Assembly (NCBI GenBank): GCA_027451085.1
Contig: DAIDKA010000227.1
Coordinates: forward strand, 1-27,511
Direction of reading: 5' to 3'
DNA: 27,511 nucleotides
Origin: Gammaproteobacteria bacterium
GTDB taxonomy: Bacteria; Pseudomonadota; Gammaproteobacteria; Steroidobacterales; Steroidobacteraceae
Shown here: positions 14,430 through 22,511 of the stretch, one piece after another
Layout of the letters: every line of letters starts with the position of its first letter
Position numbering within the stretch: position 1 is the first letter of the stretch
Program-made: the position numbers and the translations under genes
The notes under the pieces: generated by a model
What the model was told of the DNA's origin: nothing
Databases searched by the model: none
The model's input: only the letters and a program-made list of their open reading frames with translations

Positions 14430-15767
14430 TCATTGGGCTCGACGCATGATCGCCACAGGGTCGAAGACCTTGACCGCGATGGCCTGTGCCATCGCCCGGT
14501 TGCCGGCATCATTCGGATGGATGTGATCACCGGAGTCGAACTCCGGGCGCAGTTGTTGCGGCTGCGCCGGATCGCGCGCCACCGCATCGAAGTCGACGAC
14601 GGCATCGAAGGCACCGCCACTCCTGATCCAGCTGTTCAGCGCCTGACGGATCGCCTCACCTTGTGCAGAGTAGGTGTTGACGCCGAGATAGGGCGTCAGC
14701 GTGGCTCCCATCACCTTGATGCCATGCAGGTGAGCCCGCTCGATGATTTCCCGGTCGCCGGCGATCAGGTCCTGCGCCGTCACCTGCTCAGATGATGGCG
14801 CACCCGGCAGCGCCGCCCAGCCGATGTCGTTGATGCCATCGAGCAGCACTATCCATGTGGCACCAGCGCGCACCAGGACGTCGCGGTCGAGGCGGGCGAG
14901 AGTACTAACACCGGCGCCGTCGCGCAGGATGCGATTGCCTGAGTAACCCATGTTGAGCACGGCCCAGTCCGTGGCGGGGTAGACGGCCCGAAGCCGGTCA
15001 GACAGCACAGAGGGCCAGTCACGATTGCGATCCAGGGTGGTACGAAACCCATCTGTGATCGAGTCGCCAAGCGCCACGATCACCCCGGCGCGGCGCGTGG
15101 TCTCGACGCCCACACCGCTAAGCCAGAAATAGGAGGCATTCGACCTCGCATCCGGCAGTACCGCCTTGCCGGTCAGATCACCCTTGGCCACATACGTCGT
15201 GTGCAGACCCAGCGGATGCAGGGTGAGCGGACCACTGTCACCGTGGACGTAAAGCGAGACCGTCAGTTCAGCCGGGGCCGGCACTGCTAGAGACACGGGG
15301 TCGGAAAGCATCGTGGCGCCGGGAGGCAATACGAAAGCGGCATGGCCACCCACGGTGATAACCCGGTCGGTGCCGGGTTCGATTGCCGAACCCTGCCGGT
15401 GCAAGGCAATGTGGGCAGCGCCAATCGCAACAGGACGGGCACCGAACCGGTTGGAAAGCCTGATCCTTACCCGCCGCCCAGCAATGGTGGTCCGCACCAC
15501 CATGCGGACGGTCTGGGATACGAGGTGTTCCGGAGTAGGTGGAATCGGCGATTGGAGCGGATGATCTGGGACTGGCGGCGGCCGGGTCCACTCGGGCATC
15601 ACATCCGGTGCCAGCTGCTGCGCCGTCCCCCAGGCACTGACCCAGTGCGCGTCGGGTTGTGCGGCCGTGGCCTCGGCGTTCACGGCCGGTCCTGCCACCG
15701 CACAGGCACCCGCCAGCACGACGACGAAGGTGGCCAAGGCGGTCGTTGCGCCGCGGCAGCGGCTCAT
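14430..15767 (-). CDS. Exported SGNH/GDSL-type esterase
   Basis: Predicted carbohydrate or lipid ester hydrolase, 445 aa. An N-terminal signal peptide (about 8-32, LATFVVVLAGACAVAG) is followed by a beta-rich domain (about 40-225, HWVSAWGTAQ and RIRLSNRFG) and then the SGNH hydrolase core. Block I has Ser236 in VALGDSITDG, block II has Gly in NMGYSGNR (272-279), block III has Asn313 in LDGINDIGW, and block V has Asp414 and His417 in GDHIHPNDAG. The layout (beta domain plus GDSL_2 core) is common in secreted deacetylases/acyl esterases acting on plant material. The ATG at 15767 overlaps the LacI stop by four bases (ATGA). Co-transcription with a sucrose-metabolism repressor and fructokinase points to de-acylation of a sugar ester; the exact acyl group cannot be read from sequence. 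Confidence 0.88.
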   Translation of the reverse strand: MSRCRGATTALATFVVVLAGACAVAGPAVNAEATAAQPDAHWVSAWGTAQQLAPDVMPEWTRPPPVPDHPLQSPIPPTPEHLVSQTVRMVVRTTIAGRRVRIRLSNRFGARPVAIGAAHIALHRQGSAIEPGTDRVITVGGHAAFVLPPGATMLSDPVSLAVPAPAELTVSLYVHGDSGPLTLHPLGLHTTYVAKGDLTGKAVLPDARSNASYFWLSGVGVETTRRAGVIVALGDSITDGFRTTLDRNRDWPSVLSDRLRAVYPATDWAVLNMGYSGNRILRDGAGVSTLARLDRDVLVRAGATWIVLLDGINDIGWAALPGAPSSEQVTAQDLIAGDREIIERAHLHGIKVMGATLTPYLGVNTYSAQGEAIRQALNSWIRSGGAFDAVVDFDAVARDPAQPQQLRPEFDSGDHIHPNDAGNRAMAQAIAVKVFDPVAIMRRAQ

Positions 15768-16873
15768 CGTGGGACCGCCGCGTTTGAAGCCCGGGACACC
15801 CGACTGCGACGGCGGCGGTCAGTGTCGGCGCGCGCGTGGTGATGCCGCAGGCTGGAGGCGCGCACCACCAGTTCGATCGGGATCACTTCGGACTCCGGGC
15901 GTCGGCCACTGATGATCTGCAGAAGCTTCTCCACGAGGCTGCGCGCGCCGGTGGCATGGTCCTGGCGCACGGTGCTCAGGGGCGGGGTAGTGAAGGCCGC
16001 AAGCGGAATGTCGTCGAACCCGACAACCGCAACGTCCGATGGTATGCGTCGACCGCGCTCGCTGAGGGCGCGCATTGCGCTCATGGCGATTACATCGGAA
16101 CAGGCAAATACTCCATCGAAAGGCACCTGCGAATGGAGCAGAGCGGATATCCGCTCATAGGAGGCGCCACTGCCAAAGCGGACCGGCAGCTCCAGACCAG
16201 GCCCACGGGCAATGCGCGCGGACTCCAGGGCGGCCAGATAGCCTCTGAGCCGGGCCTGGACTTCCGGAACCTCTGAGTCACCGAGGAACACGATGCGTCG
16301 GCAGCCTTGCTCTATCAGGTGCGACGTCGCAGCCAACGCGCCGGCCTCGTTGTCGGATCCAACCGTGACGTAGTGTTGCCCCTCCAGGCGCGAGCCCCAC
16401 ACCACCAGCGGCAGTTCAGCCCTGGCCGCCTTGTCAAGCTCATCGTGGTGCAGGCTCTGTCCGATCACGATGACCCCGTCTACACGCCGGGCGCGGATCA
16501 GGCTGGAAAGCCAGTCCGCCGGCGGTTGGGTGACTTTGCGCAGCAGCATGCCGTAGCCGCGGGCTGTCAGCTCGTCAGCCAGTGCCCCCAGCATCTCCAG
16601 GAAGAACGGATCCGAGAGCCGCTGCCGGGTGGCATGTGAGAGCGGGATCACCACCGCGATGGTGCGGGTGACGCCGGTCCTGAGGTTGCTCGCGCTGACA
16701 TCCAACTGGTAGCCCAGGTTTTGCGCAACTTCCCGCACACGCTGGCGCGTCTGCTCGGAAATCCGCGAGTGTCCCGCCAGCGCCCGGGAAACGGTCGAGA
16801 GCGACACCCCTGCCAGGCGGGCAACCTCGGTCATCTTGCGGGGGCGAGCCTTGGTGTTCGGCATCCGGTTCAT
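15764..16873 (-). CDS. LacI/GalR-family transcriptional regulator
   Basis: 369 aa. N-terminal helix-turn-helix (MTEVARLAGVSLSTVSRALAG, about 14-34) is followed by the recognition/hinge region (SRISEQTRQRVREVAQNLGY, then SASNLRTG). The periplasmic-binding-protein-like effector domain runs to about residue 343, with VFACSDVIAMSAMRAL and VAVVGFDDIPLAAF. It is encoded inside the operon it probably controls: it overlaps the ROK stop and the GDSL start by four bases each. Five palindromes of the LacI operator type lie in the sucrose-locus promoters, including one just ahead of this operon, so autorepression with a sucrose- or fructose-derived inducer is expected (inference). Oddity: after the usual end (LVVRASS) there is an extra 26-residue tail rich in Arg and His (HHHARADTDRRRRSR). 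Confidence 0.92.
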   Translation of the reverse strand: MNRMPNTKARPRKMTEVARLAGVSLSTVSRALAGHSRISEQTRQRVREVAQNLGYQLDVSASNLRTGVTRTIAVVIPLSHATRQRLSDPFFLEMLGALADELTARGYGMLLRKVTQPPADWLSSLIRARRVDGVIVIGQSLHHDELDKAARAELPLVVWGSRLEGQHYVTVGSDNEAGALAATSHLIEQGCRRIVFLGDSEVPEVQARLRGYLAALESARIARGPGLELPVRFGSGASYERISALLHSQVPFDGVFACSDVIAMSAMRALSERGRRIPSDVAVVGFDDIPLAAFTTPPLSTVRQDHATGARSLVEKLLQIISGRRPESEVIPIELVVRASSLRHHHARADTDRRRRSRVSRASNAAVPR

Positions 16874-17832
16874 TCTCCAGTGGTCTGTCCCCGGGCGAGC
16901 ACAAATGCGCCGGCCAGCCCGGCCCCGTCGCCCAGCGCTGGAGCGCAGATATAGCGTTCCAGGGCATCCGGGCCGTTCAATGGCGGGAAATACCCACCCA
17001 GGTGGCGCCGCGCTGCGGCCCGGACCTGCGGCAGCAGTGTACCTGCGTGCATGACCCCGCCTCCGAATACGATGCGTTCGACAGCGTAAAACAGGGCAAT
17101 GGCCGCTGCCAGTTGCCCCAGATAGTCGGCGATCAGCTCGCGGCCGGGATGATCCGCGGGCAGGTCGTCCAGCTTGCAGCCCCAGCGGCGCACGATGGCG
17201 CTGCCGCTGGCGAGTCCTTCGAGGCAGTCACCGTGGAACGGACATAGGCCCGGAAAGTCATCGAGCGCAACGCGACGAACCCGGATGTGGCCCGCCTCCG
17301 GATGCAGCAGCCGGCGCTCCCGGAACAGGTCGGGAGCAAAGCCCACGCCGATGCCGGTTCCGACGGTGACATAGGCGACGGATTTGACCGTGCCCACTGC
17401 ACCCAACCACTCCGCAAGAGCCGCAGCGTTCACGTCCGTATCCAGCAGCACCGGAGCCCCGGTGGCAGCCGCAATCGGAGTGATCAGGTCCACGTCGCTC
17501 CAGCCTGGCTTGGGCGTCGCGAGGGTTCGACCGTATCCGGTCAGGTCCCGCCGCAGATTCAAAGGCCCGAAGAAGGCCAGCCCCACGCCCGAGAACGCCC
17601 CGTATCGGGCTGCTGTCTGCCGGAAGAAATCGACGATCAGCTGGACTGTGGTGGTGGCGTCGAGCGTCGGCAGTAGGGCTCGTTCAAACACCTGGTCCGC
17701 CGCGGTTCCCACCGCGCAGACAATCCGGGTGCCACCGCCCTCAACTGCACCCAGCAGGGGCCGCGGGTTGTGCGTAGTGCCCGGCGCTGGCGCCTGATCG
17801 ACCGGCTGACCTGGTGCTGCGTTCATTCTCAC
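16870..17832 (-). CDS. ROK-family fructokinase
   Basis: Phosphorylates fructose with ATP, the partner product of sucrose phosphorolysis. 320 aa. ATP loop GAVEGGGTRIVCAVG (28-42) is the fructokinase variant of the ROK phosphate motif. The catalytic Asp133 lies in LLDTDVNAAALAEW, and YVTVGTGIGVG is at 154-164. The zinc-binding block starts with HPEAGHI (His177, His182) and continues DDFPGLCPFHGDCLEGLASG with Cys197, His200 and Cys203. The CPFHGDCLEG version is characteristic of Mak/ScrK-like ROK fructokinases rather than glucokinases. The start is GTG at 17832, overlapping the tannase TGA (GTGA); an ATG two codons later (17826) is an alternative. It is translationally coupled to LacI downstream. 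Cytoplasmic. Together with sucrose phosphorylase it completes entry of sucrose into glycolysis. Confidence 0.88.
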   Translation of the reverse strand: MRMNAAPGQPVDQAPAPGTTHNPRPLLGAVEGGGTRIVCAVGTAADQVFERALLPTLDATTTVQLIVDFFRQTAARYGAFSGVGLAFFGPLNLRRDLTGYGRTLATPKPGWSDVDLITPIAAATGAPVLLDTDVNAAALAEWLGAVGTVKSVAYVTVGTGIGVGFAPDLFRERRLLHPEAGHIRVRRVALDDFPGLCPFHGDCLEGLASGSAIVRRWGCKLDDLPADHPGRELIADYLGQLAAAIALFYAVERIVFGGGVMHAGTLLPQVRAAARRHLGGYFPPLNGPDALERYICAPALGDGAGLAGAFVLARGQTTGE

Positions 17833-19583
17833 TCACAGCGGAAGTTCTCCGCCGCCTCCACGCTGCCCGAGCCCCGGTAGCGCGCGACCTTGGGGTAGGC
17901 ACACAGGGGCCGGGTGCGCCCGGGCCACGGGCTGCGTGCTCCCGCGCGTGCCGGAATACTCTCGGGTACGACGCCCTGCTCCACCCATCTCACCAACGGA
18001 CTGAAAGCGTCGAATTCATCGGTGGCGGGACCACCAGCGCAGTGTGCCATGCCGGGCACGGCAAATACCCTGACGAAGTCAGCAGCGGTACCGTGCGTGA
18101 GAGCTTCCACCTCCTCGTACCAGCGCAGGGTGTCATTCAGCGAAAACACCGGATCCGCGGCGCCCTGTGGCACGATGAGTTTGCCGCCGTGGGCCCGGAA
18201 CGCCTCCAGATGGGGCGAACGGGCGGAGATGTCCTCCCAGGCGGAGTGCTTGAAGGGGCCGGAAGTGGCGTAGATCTTCGGCGCGTCGCGGTCGAAATTG
18301 AAACGCAGCGCGAAATCCAGGGCCGGTTGCAACCCTGCGCCGAGCGCGGTGGGTGGCGTGGTGAAGATGACGGCCAAGGCAGGGGCCCCCATCGCGACAT
18401 TGATGCCGGGAAAGTCCCCATCAGCGGGACCGATCTTCCAGGCTCGCCAGTCCGCACTGCCAATGCCCGCGTCGATCGGCCAGTCCGAATACAGCTTTCT
18501 GCCATGACTGTCCGTGGGTCCCGCAAGCACCCGCCGCAGCACCGCGACCTGCTTTGGGCTCAGACAGACCTTGCTCTGCCCGACGACGTCCTCGCCGGAA
18601 TCGGTGCAGGTACGTCGTTTGAGTTCGGGCACGATTCGCTGCCAGGTGCATCTGGCAAAGTCAGCGGTGATACCGTCCACAACGCCGTCGTCGGCGTCGC
18701 AGGCGGCCAGTACGGCTGCCCGGACCAGCTCGAACTGAGGGCTCGTGAACGAGTGCGGCAGCGCGCCCGCTGTCACCGGACCATGACCAGCCACGGCGAC
18801 GAGGCTCGCAAAAGCCTGGGTGTCCCAGGCTTCCGCCACCGCGGCGCGCGGCAGGGAGAAGCCCGGGTCGCCGGCCACGATGCCGTCGAACTCCCGCGGG
18901 AAACGCTGCGCCAGCACCATCCCCTCCTCACCGCCCTTGGAGCAGCCGAAGAAGTAGGAGTGTTTGATCGGCTGTGAATAGAACGTGCGCACGACCGCCT
19001 TGGCATCATCGGTCACCAGCTTCAGGGCCGCCTCGCCATAGTTCTTCCGGGCCACTGGATCGAAGCCGAAGGAAACGGGTCCGCCGTGAGCCGGATCGAG
19101 GTCGATGGCATTGTCATGGCCGGCATCTTCGGACACCACCGCGTAGCCTTCGGACAGCGCCGCGGGCGCCTTCGGGCCGCGGGCGTAAATTCCGACCGCG
19201 TTACCCAGGTCCCCCGAAGTGCCACCACCGCCCTGGAAGAAGAAGCGGCCGTTCCAGTCGGCCGGCAACCGCAGCAGAAATCGGATCGCGTACGGCTGGC
19301 CGTCGATCCCCGTGCGCTGTTGCATGATCCCGGTCAGCTCACAATGCGCCGGCGCAGCAAACGGTTGGCTCGATGGCATAGGAATCGCAAAGCCTGCCGG
19401 CCGCCAGTGCGCCTGCAATAAGTGGCTCGACGGCTCCGGCCAATGTCCTTGCATCACGGCATTCATCTGCTGGCACCGCAGCTCCAAGGCGCTGGCCGGA
19501 TCGGCGGCCAGCAACGGTCTGCTCGACATGCCGGCCGCTGCGGCCAGTAGCAGTGACATCACTCCCATTGTTCTGATACCCAT
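17829..19583 (-). CDS. Tannase/feruloyl esterase family protein with intact CS-D-HC catalytic motif
   Basis: Exported esterase that cleaves aromatic (galloyl, feruloyl, MHET-like) or other acyl esters. 584 aa. The signal peptide is at 6-27 (MGVMSLLLAAAAGMSSRPLLAA). The tannase signature is complete: Cys214-Ser215 in FFGCSKGGEEG, Asp477 in QGAADPVFS, and His514-Cys515 in PGMAHCAGGP, the Cys pair forming the disulfide that ties Ser to His. The lid domain has a calcium-type loop CDADDGVVDGI (295-305). FFFQGGGGTSG (114-124) forms the oxyanion region. ATG 19583 is preceded by GAGAGGGGGCAC, a strong ribosome site. First gene of the ROK-LacI-GDSL-DUF3237 operon; two palindromes lie in the 74-base gap upstream. 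Acyl-sugar specificity is inferred from the linked sucrose phosphorylase and fructokinase. Confidence 0.9.
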   Translation of the reverse strand: MGIRTMGVMSLLLAAAAGMSSRPLLAADPASALELRCQQMNAVMQGHWPEPSSHLLQAHWRPAGFAIPMPSSQPFAAPAHCELTGIMQQRTGIDGQPYAIRFLLRLPADWNGRFFFQGGGGTSGDLGNAVGIYARGPKAPAALSEGYAVVSEDAGHDNAIDLDPAHGGPVSFGFDPVARKNYGEAALKLVTDDAKAVVRTFYSQPIKHSYFFGCSKGGEEGMVLAQRFPREFDGIVAGDPGFSLPRAAVAEAWDTQAFASLVAVAGHGPVTAGALPHSFTSPQFELVRAAVLAACDADDGVVDGITADFARCTWQRIVPELKRRTCTDSGEDVVGQSKVCLSPKQVAVLRRVLAGPTDSHGRKLYSDWPIDAGIGSADWRAWKIGPADGDFPGINVAMGAPALAVIFTTPPTALGAGLQPALDFALRFNFDRDAPKIYATSGPFKHSAWEDISARSPHLEAFRAHGGKLIVPQGAADPVFSLNDTLRWYEEVEALTHGTAADFVRVFAVPGMAHCAGGPATDEFDAFSPLVRWVEQGVVPESIPARAGARSPWPGRTRPLCAYPKVARYRGSGSVEAAENFRCE

Positions 19584-19623
19584 GTGCCCCCTCTCGCACT
19601 CGCGCGAGAAAAGCCGAAATTAG

Positions 19624-19636
19624 CGCAAGCCTTGCG
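19624..19636. promoter_or_regulatory. 13-bp palindrome upstream of tannase operon (weak operator or hairpin)
   Basis: CGCAAGCCTTGCG is a perfect inverted repeat about a single central base. Half-sites resemble the neighbouring LacI-type site, but the spacer is one base shorter than in the other copies, so it may be a secondary operator or just a small hairpin between the sucrose phosphorylase stop and the tannase start. Confidence 0.35.
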
Positions 19637-19638
19637 GC

Positions 19639-19656
19639 TGCGCAAACGTTTGCGCC
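19639..19656. promoter_or_regulatory. LacI-type operator, tannase-ROK-LacI operon
   Basis: TGCGCAAACGTTTGCGCC contains a 16-bp perfect palindrome (19640-19655) with the central CG typical of LacI/GalR operators. It starts two bases after the sucrose phosphorylase stop codon and 56 bases before the tannase ATG on the minus strand, well placed to govern the tannase operon that encodes the LacI protein itself. It matches sites at 21130-21147, 22433-22450 and 23640-23657. Confidence 0.75.
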
Positions 19657-19657
19657 A

Positions 19658-21121
19658 TCAGCTCGTCAGGAACGTCTGCAGTTCGCCGTTGCGGCTGTAC
19701 TCCAGGCGGTGCTCGAGCGAGGCGAAGTTGATCCACAGACGGGCCACGGCCGGCCCGTGTCGCCACTCAACGTCGATGCTCTCCCCGCCGCAGTCGTGCA
19801 TGTCGAACCGACCCGCAAAGGCTTCATGGCTGTTGCGCAGCCGGATCAGCTCCAGCAACCGGATCACCACCGGGCGCTGCAGCGCCTCGTGCACCTCCGA
19901 CTCTGAATAGTAGTGGCGGTTGATGTCACGTCCAACGCCAGTGCGTGCCAGCAGCGTCAGATCGTTGCAACCGGCCAGCAGGCCCACGTAGTACACCTGC
20001 GGGATGCCGGGCAGGAAGAATTGCAACGCGCGGGCCAACAGGTAGCGGGTGTCGTCCCGGCCCAACGCGTCGTAGAAGGTGCAGTTCACCTGATACAGGT
20101 CGAGGTTGCTTGCAGCCGCACCGGTGGCTTTGCGACTGTCACCATTGCTGCGAACGTGTATGCCTTCAACCAGTTCATCGATATCCGCGGTTCGCAGCAG
20201 CCCCTGCAATCCACTGGCAGGGTCCGGCCCCGCGTCCATGACCCCTATGCCGTCGTGGGTATCCAGCACCGTCAGACAATTATGGGGTCGCAGCCGCAGC
20301 CACTCATGCAGTCGCCGCGCGTCGCCGCTGAAGAAGGCGTGCAACACCAGCGGCGGCAGCGCGAAGTCGTATACACGATCGACGTGAGCGGCGATCTCCA
20401 CCTGCTTGCGGTAATGCGAATGCACCTCAACCAGCACCTCCAGGCCCAGGTTGCGGGCCTGCTTGGAGAAGTCCGCAATGAAATCAAAGGTCTGCGGCAA
20501 CATGAAGCAGCTGCTGCCAGCCCGCTTGACGGCGTATCCGACCGCATCCAGGCGCACCATGCGGATCCCGCTGTCGGCGAACTTGCGCAGGATTCCCGCG
20601 AGGTATTCCTGACTAACCGGGCTGTGTACGTCTATGTCCGCCTGCTGCGGCGTGAAGGTCGTCCATAGAATTCGCCGCAGGCCTTCCGCCAGGGTAACCG
20701 CGGACAGCGGCAGGCCTGGACGCGGTCGGTAGATCTGCAGCAGGTCCTGCTCCGTCGCCCCTTGAGGGAACACCGTTTCCAGCGTCAGAAACATGCCGGC
20801 ATACGGTGATTCCAGGCCACGGCGCGCGAAGTCGCAGAATTGAGGTGAGCTCGTGGAGATATGGTTGACGATGACGTCAGCCATGACGTCCACGCAGCGG
20901 CTCAGCTGCCGCACGTCCTGCCAGCCGCCCAGTCGCGCATCGACCGCGGTATGGTCTATAGGATCGAAGCCGGCATCTGCACCGTCGATCCGGTGGAAAA
21001 ACGGCAGCAGGTGCACTGCACCGAAGAGCCCGCTGAGCGGGCCTTCAAGCAGTCGGCGCAAACTTTGCAGGGTGTGCCCCAGCCGGTCGGCATAGGTTAT
21101 GAGCTGGACTTGATTCTTCAC
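19658..21121 (-). CDS. gtfA: Sucrose phosphorylase (GH13 subfamily 18)
   Basis: Cleaves sucrose with phosphate to alpha-glucose 1-phosphate and fructose in the cytoplasm. 487 aa from GTG 21121. This start is chosen because the family begins MKNxVQLITYADRLG; the 26 in-frame codons upstream are not family-like and contain the operator. Catalytic residues fall at the same numbers as in the Bifidobacterium adolescentis enzyme: nucleophile Asp192 (RLDAVGYAVKRAG), acid/base Glu232 (VEVHSHYRKQ), and Asp290 (VLDTHDGIGV). Other family blocks are LLPFFHRIDGADAGFDPID (38-56), IYRPRPGLP, the acceptor loop ATGAAASNLDLYQVN, and FFLPGIPQVYYVG. Glucosylglycerol or glucosylglycerate phosphorylases are relatives, but the motif set favours sucrose. 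No ribosome site is seen; a -10-like CACTAT ends six bases upstream, suggesting a leaderless message. Some authors use sucP or splP. Confidence 0.9.
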   Translation of the reverse strand: MKNQVQLITYADRLGHTLQSLRRLLEGPLSGLFGAVHLLPFFHRIDGADAGFDPIDHTAVDARLGGWQDVRQLSRCVDVMADVIVNHISTSSPQFCDFARRGLESPYAGMFLTLETVFPQGATEQDLLQIYRPRPGLPLSAVTLAEGLRRILWTTFTPQQADIDVHSPVSQEYLAGILRKFADSGIRMVRLDAVGYAVKRAGSSCFMLPQTFDFIADFSKQARNLGLEVLVEVHSHYRKQVEIAAHVDRVYDFALPPLVLHAFFSGDARRLHEWLRLRPHNCLTVLDTHDGIGVMDAGPDPASGLQGLLRTADIDELVEGIHVRSNGDSRKATGAAASNLDLYQVNCTFYDALGRDDTRYLLARALQFFLPGIPQVYYVGLLAGCNDLTLLARTGVGRDINRHYYSESEVHEALQRPVVIRLLELIRLRNSHEAFAGRFDMHDCGGESIDVEWRHGPAVARLWINFASLEHRLEYSRNGELQTFLTS

Positions 21122-21127
21122 CGACCG

Positions 21128-21157
21128 ATAGTGCAATCGATTGCCCTCCGATGTAAA
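21128..21157 (-). promoter_or_regulatory. Predicted sucrose phosphorylase promoter with operator in the spacer
   Basis: On the minus strand TTTACA (21157-21152) and CACTAT (21133-21128) are separated by 18 bases, and the GTG start follows six bases after the -10. The LacI-type palindrome lies exactly in the -35/-10 spacer, a standard repression geometry. The -10 to start distance predicts transcription beginning at or next to the start codon. Confidence 0.5.
21130..21147. promoter_or_regulatory. LacI-type operator in sucrose phosphorylase / MFS divergent promoter
   Basis: The 12-bp perfect palindrome GCAATCGATTGC (21133-21144) sits within an 18-mer that agrees with the operator at 22433-22450 at 13 of 18 positions. 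It lies in the 59-base gap between the divergently transcribed sucrose phosphorylase (GTG 21121) and MFS transporter (ATG 21181), so one bound dimer could repress both. Confidence 0.7.
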
Positions 21158-21180
21158 GTCCGGCGCCGAAGGGGGGAACG

Positions 21181-22428
21181 ATGGCAGCAGGCGTTGCAAA
21201 CAGGCGCGAATCGAGGGCAGCCCGGTGGCTGGTGTGCCTGCTGTTCCTGACGTTTGCCATGACCAGCGACGCGGTCGGTGCCGTCGTCGCCCGGGTCATC
21301 GACGAGCTGCATCTTACCTTGCGCGCGGCCAGCGCTTTCCAGTATGTCCCGATGGGAGCGATGTCGCTCGGGGCTCTCGCGCTCGGTGGCATTGTGGATC
21401 GGCTCGGCTACCGGCGCGCCATCGTGCTCGGACTCGGCTTCTATGGCCTCAGTTCGCTGCTGTTCGCCTGGGGCAGGCATTTCGATTTCTTTCTGGTGCT
21501 GCTCGGCTTCTCCGGACTCGGCATCAGTCTGTTCAAGACCGGCGCCATCACCCTGATTGGAGCGGTGACCGAGGACGGCGACGGACACACGCGGTTAATG
21601 AATGCCGCCGAAGGCTTTTTCGGCATCGGTTCGATCGCGGGCCCCGCCATCGTTGCCGCATTGTTCTCAGCCGGACTGTCCTGGAAGTGGCTGTACGTTA
21701 CCGCGGCCTGTATCTGCTGCGGCCTGGTAATCCTGACGTCCTGCATGCGGGTACGCACTGTCCGGGACTTCAGACAGCCATCGGCAGGCGTGCCCTTCAC
21801 GGCCGCGCGGGTCCGCACCATGACCATACTCAAGGATCGACATGCACTGGGTTTTGCAGCGCTCATCGTGCTGTATGTCACGATAGAGTCGGCCGTCTAT
21901 GTCTGGATGCCTACCTATACCCGCGCTTATCACGGCCGGTTTACAGTGCTGCCGGTTTACGGCCTTACCGCATTCTTTGCGCTTCGGGCTGGTGGTCGTT
22001 TCCTCGGGCTGTGGCTGCTGCACCGGTTGGCCTGGACGGTGGTTTTGCTGAGCTGCGGCCTGTTCATCCTGCTGTGCTTCGCCGGCGCCGTGTATGGCGG
22101 GGTCGATGCCGCAGTCTGGCTGCTGCCTTTGTCGGGGCTGGCGATGTCGGTGGTGTACCCGACCCTCAACTCCAAGGGCATCAGTTGCTTTGCGCGCCAT
22201 GACCATGGCGCAGCGGCCGGTGTGCTGTTGTTTTTCACCGCGCTCGCGGCAGCCCTGGGACCGTACTGCATCGGCATGGTGAGCGACGCCTGGGGCAGTA
22301 TCCGCTACGGGTTCATCCTCGCGACCATGCTGGCGGCACTGCTGGTCATCGGCCTGCTGCTCAACTGGGCCTTCAACCCCGCTGGCCGCCGGCTTGCAGC
22401 GCTCGCGGCAGGAGAGCCGGCCGCCTGA
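21181..22428 (+). CDS. MFS transporter, probably for sucrose or a sucrose derivative
   Basis: 415 aa with about 12 membrane segments. The N-terminal segment (WLVCLLFLTFAMTSDAVGAVVARVI, beginning near 16) is followed by the MFS loop-2/3 motif GGIVDRLGYRRAIVLGLG (68-85), and SLFKTGAITLIGAVTEDGDG in TM4. The central loop contains MRVRTVRDFRQ. The ATG at 21181 has AAGGGGGGAACG upstream, a strong site. It diverges from sucrose phosphorylase across a shared LacI-type operator, and the next gene starts 83 bases downstream behind another operator. The arrangement resembles Xanthomonas sux loci, in which an inner-membrane MFS importer, a TonB receptor, a LacI repressor and a sucrose-cleaving enzyme are grouped. 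Substrate is inferred; sequence alone shows only MFS membership (fucose-permease-like style). Confidence 0.82.
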   Translation: MAAGVANRRESRAARWLVCLLFLTFAMTSDAVGAVVARVIDELHLTLRAASAFQYVPMGAMSLGALALGGIVDRLGYRRAIVLGLGFYGLSSLLFAWGRHFDFFLVLLGFSGLGISLFKTGAITLIGAVTEDGDGHTRLMNAAEGFFGIGSIAGPAIVAALFSAGLSWKWLYVTAACICCGLVILTSCMRVRTVRDFRQPSAGVPFTAARVRTMTILKDRHALGFAALIVLYVTIESAVYVWMPTYTRAYHGRFTVLPVYGLTAFFALRAGGRFLGLWLLHRLAWTVVLLSCGLFILLCFAGAVYGGVDAAVWLLPLSGLAMSVVYPTLNSKGISCFARHDHGAAAGVLLFFTALAAALGPYCIGMVSDAWGSIRYGFILATMLAALLVIGLLLNWAFNPAGRRLAALAAGEPAA

Positions 22429-22432
22429 CCGT

Positions 22433-22450
22433 TGCGCAATCGGTTGCGCA
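22433..22450. promoter_or_regulatory. LacI-type operator upstream of HSL-family hydrolase
   Basis: TGCGCAATCGGTTGCGCA: seven-base perfect arms (TGCGCAA/TTGCGCA) around TCGG. It begins five bases after the MFS stop codon and ends 61 bases before the hydrolase ATG, indicating that the hydrolase has its own LacI-controlled promoter rather than only readthrough from the MFS gene. Confidence 0.75.
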
Positions 22451-22456
22451 CGGAGT

Positions 22457-22477
22457 AGAGTTGCCGCCAGAGTTGCC
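22457..22477. repeat. Short direct repeat in hydrolase leader
   Basis: AGAGTTGCC occurs at 22457-22465 and again at 22469-22477, a 12-bp period, between the operator and the hydrolase start. Could be promoter-associated or incidental. Confidence 0.5.
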
Positions 22478-22511
22478 AAGACAACTGCAGCGGCCAGGGG
22501 CGGGGTGAGAC

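Noticed and set aside
19658..21121. Amylosucrase or sucrose hydrolase (as in Xanthomonas sux loci)
   Set aside because: Catalytic residue numbering and the ATGAAASNLDLYQVN and RPRPGLP loops are those of GH13_18 phosphorylases, and the protein is much shorter than amylosucrases.
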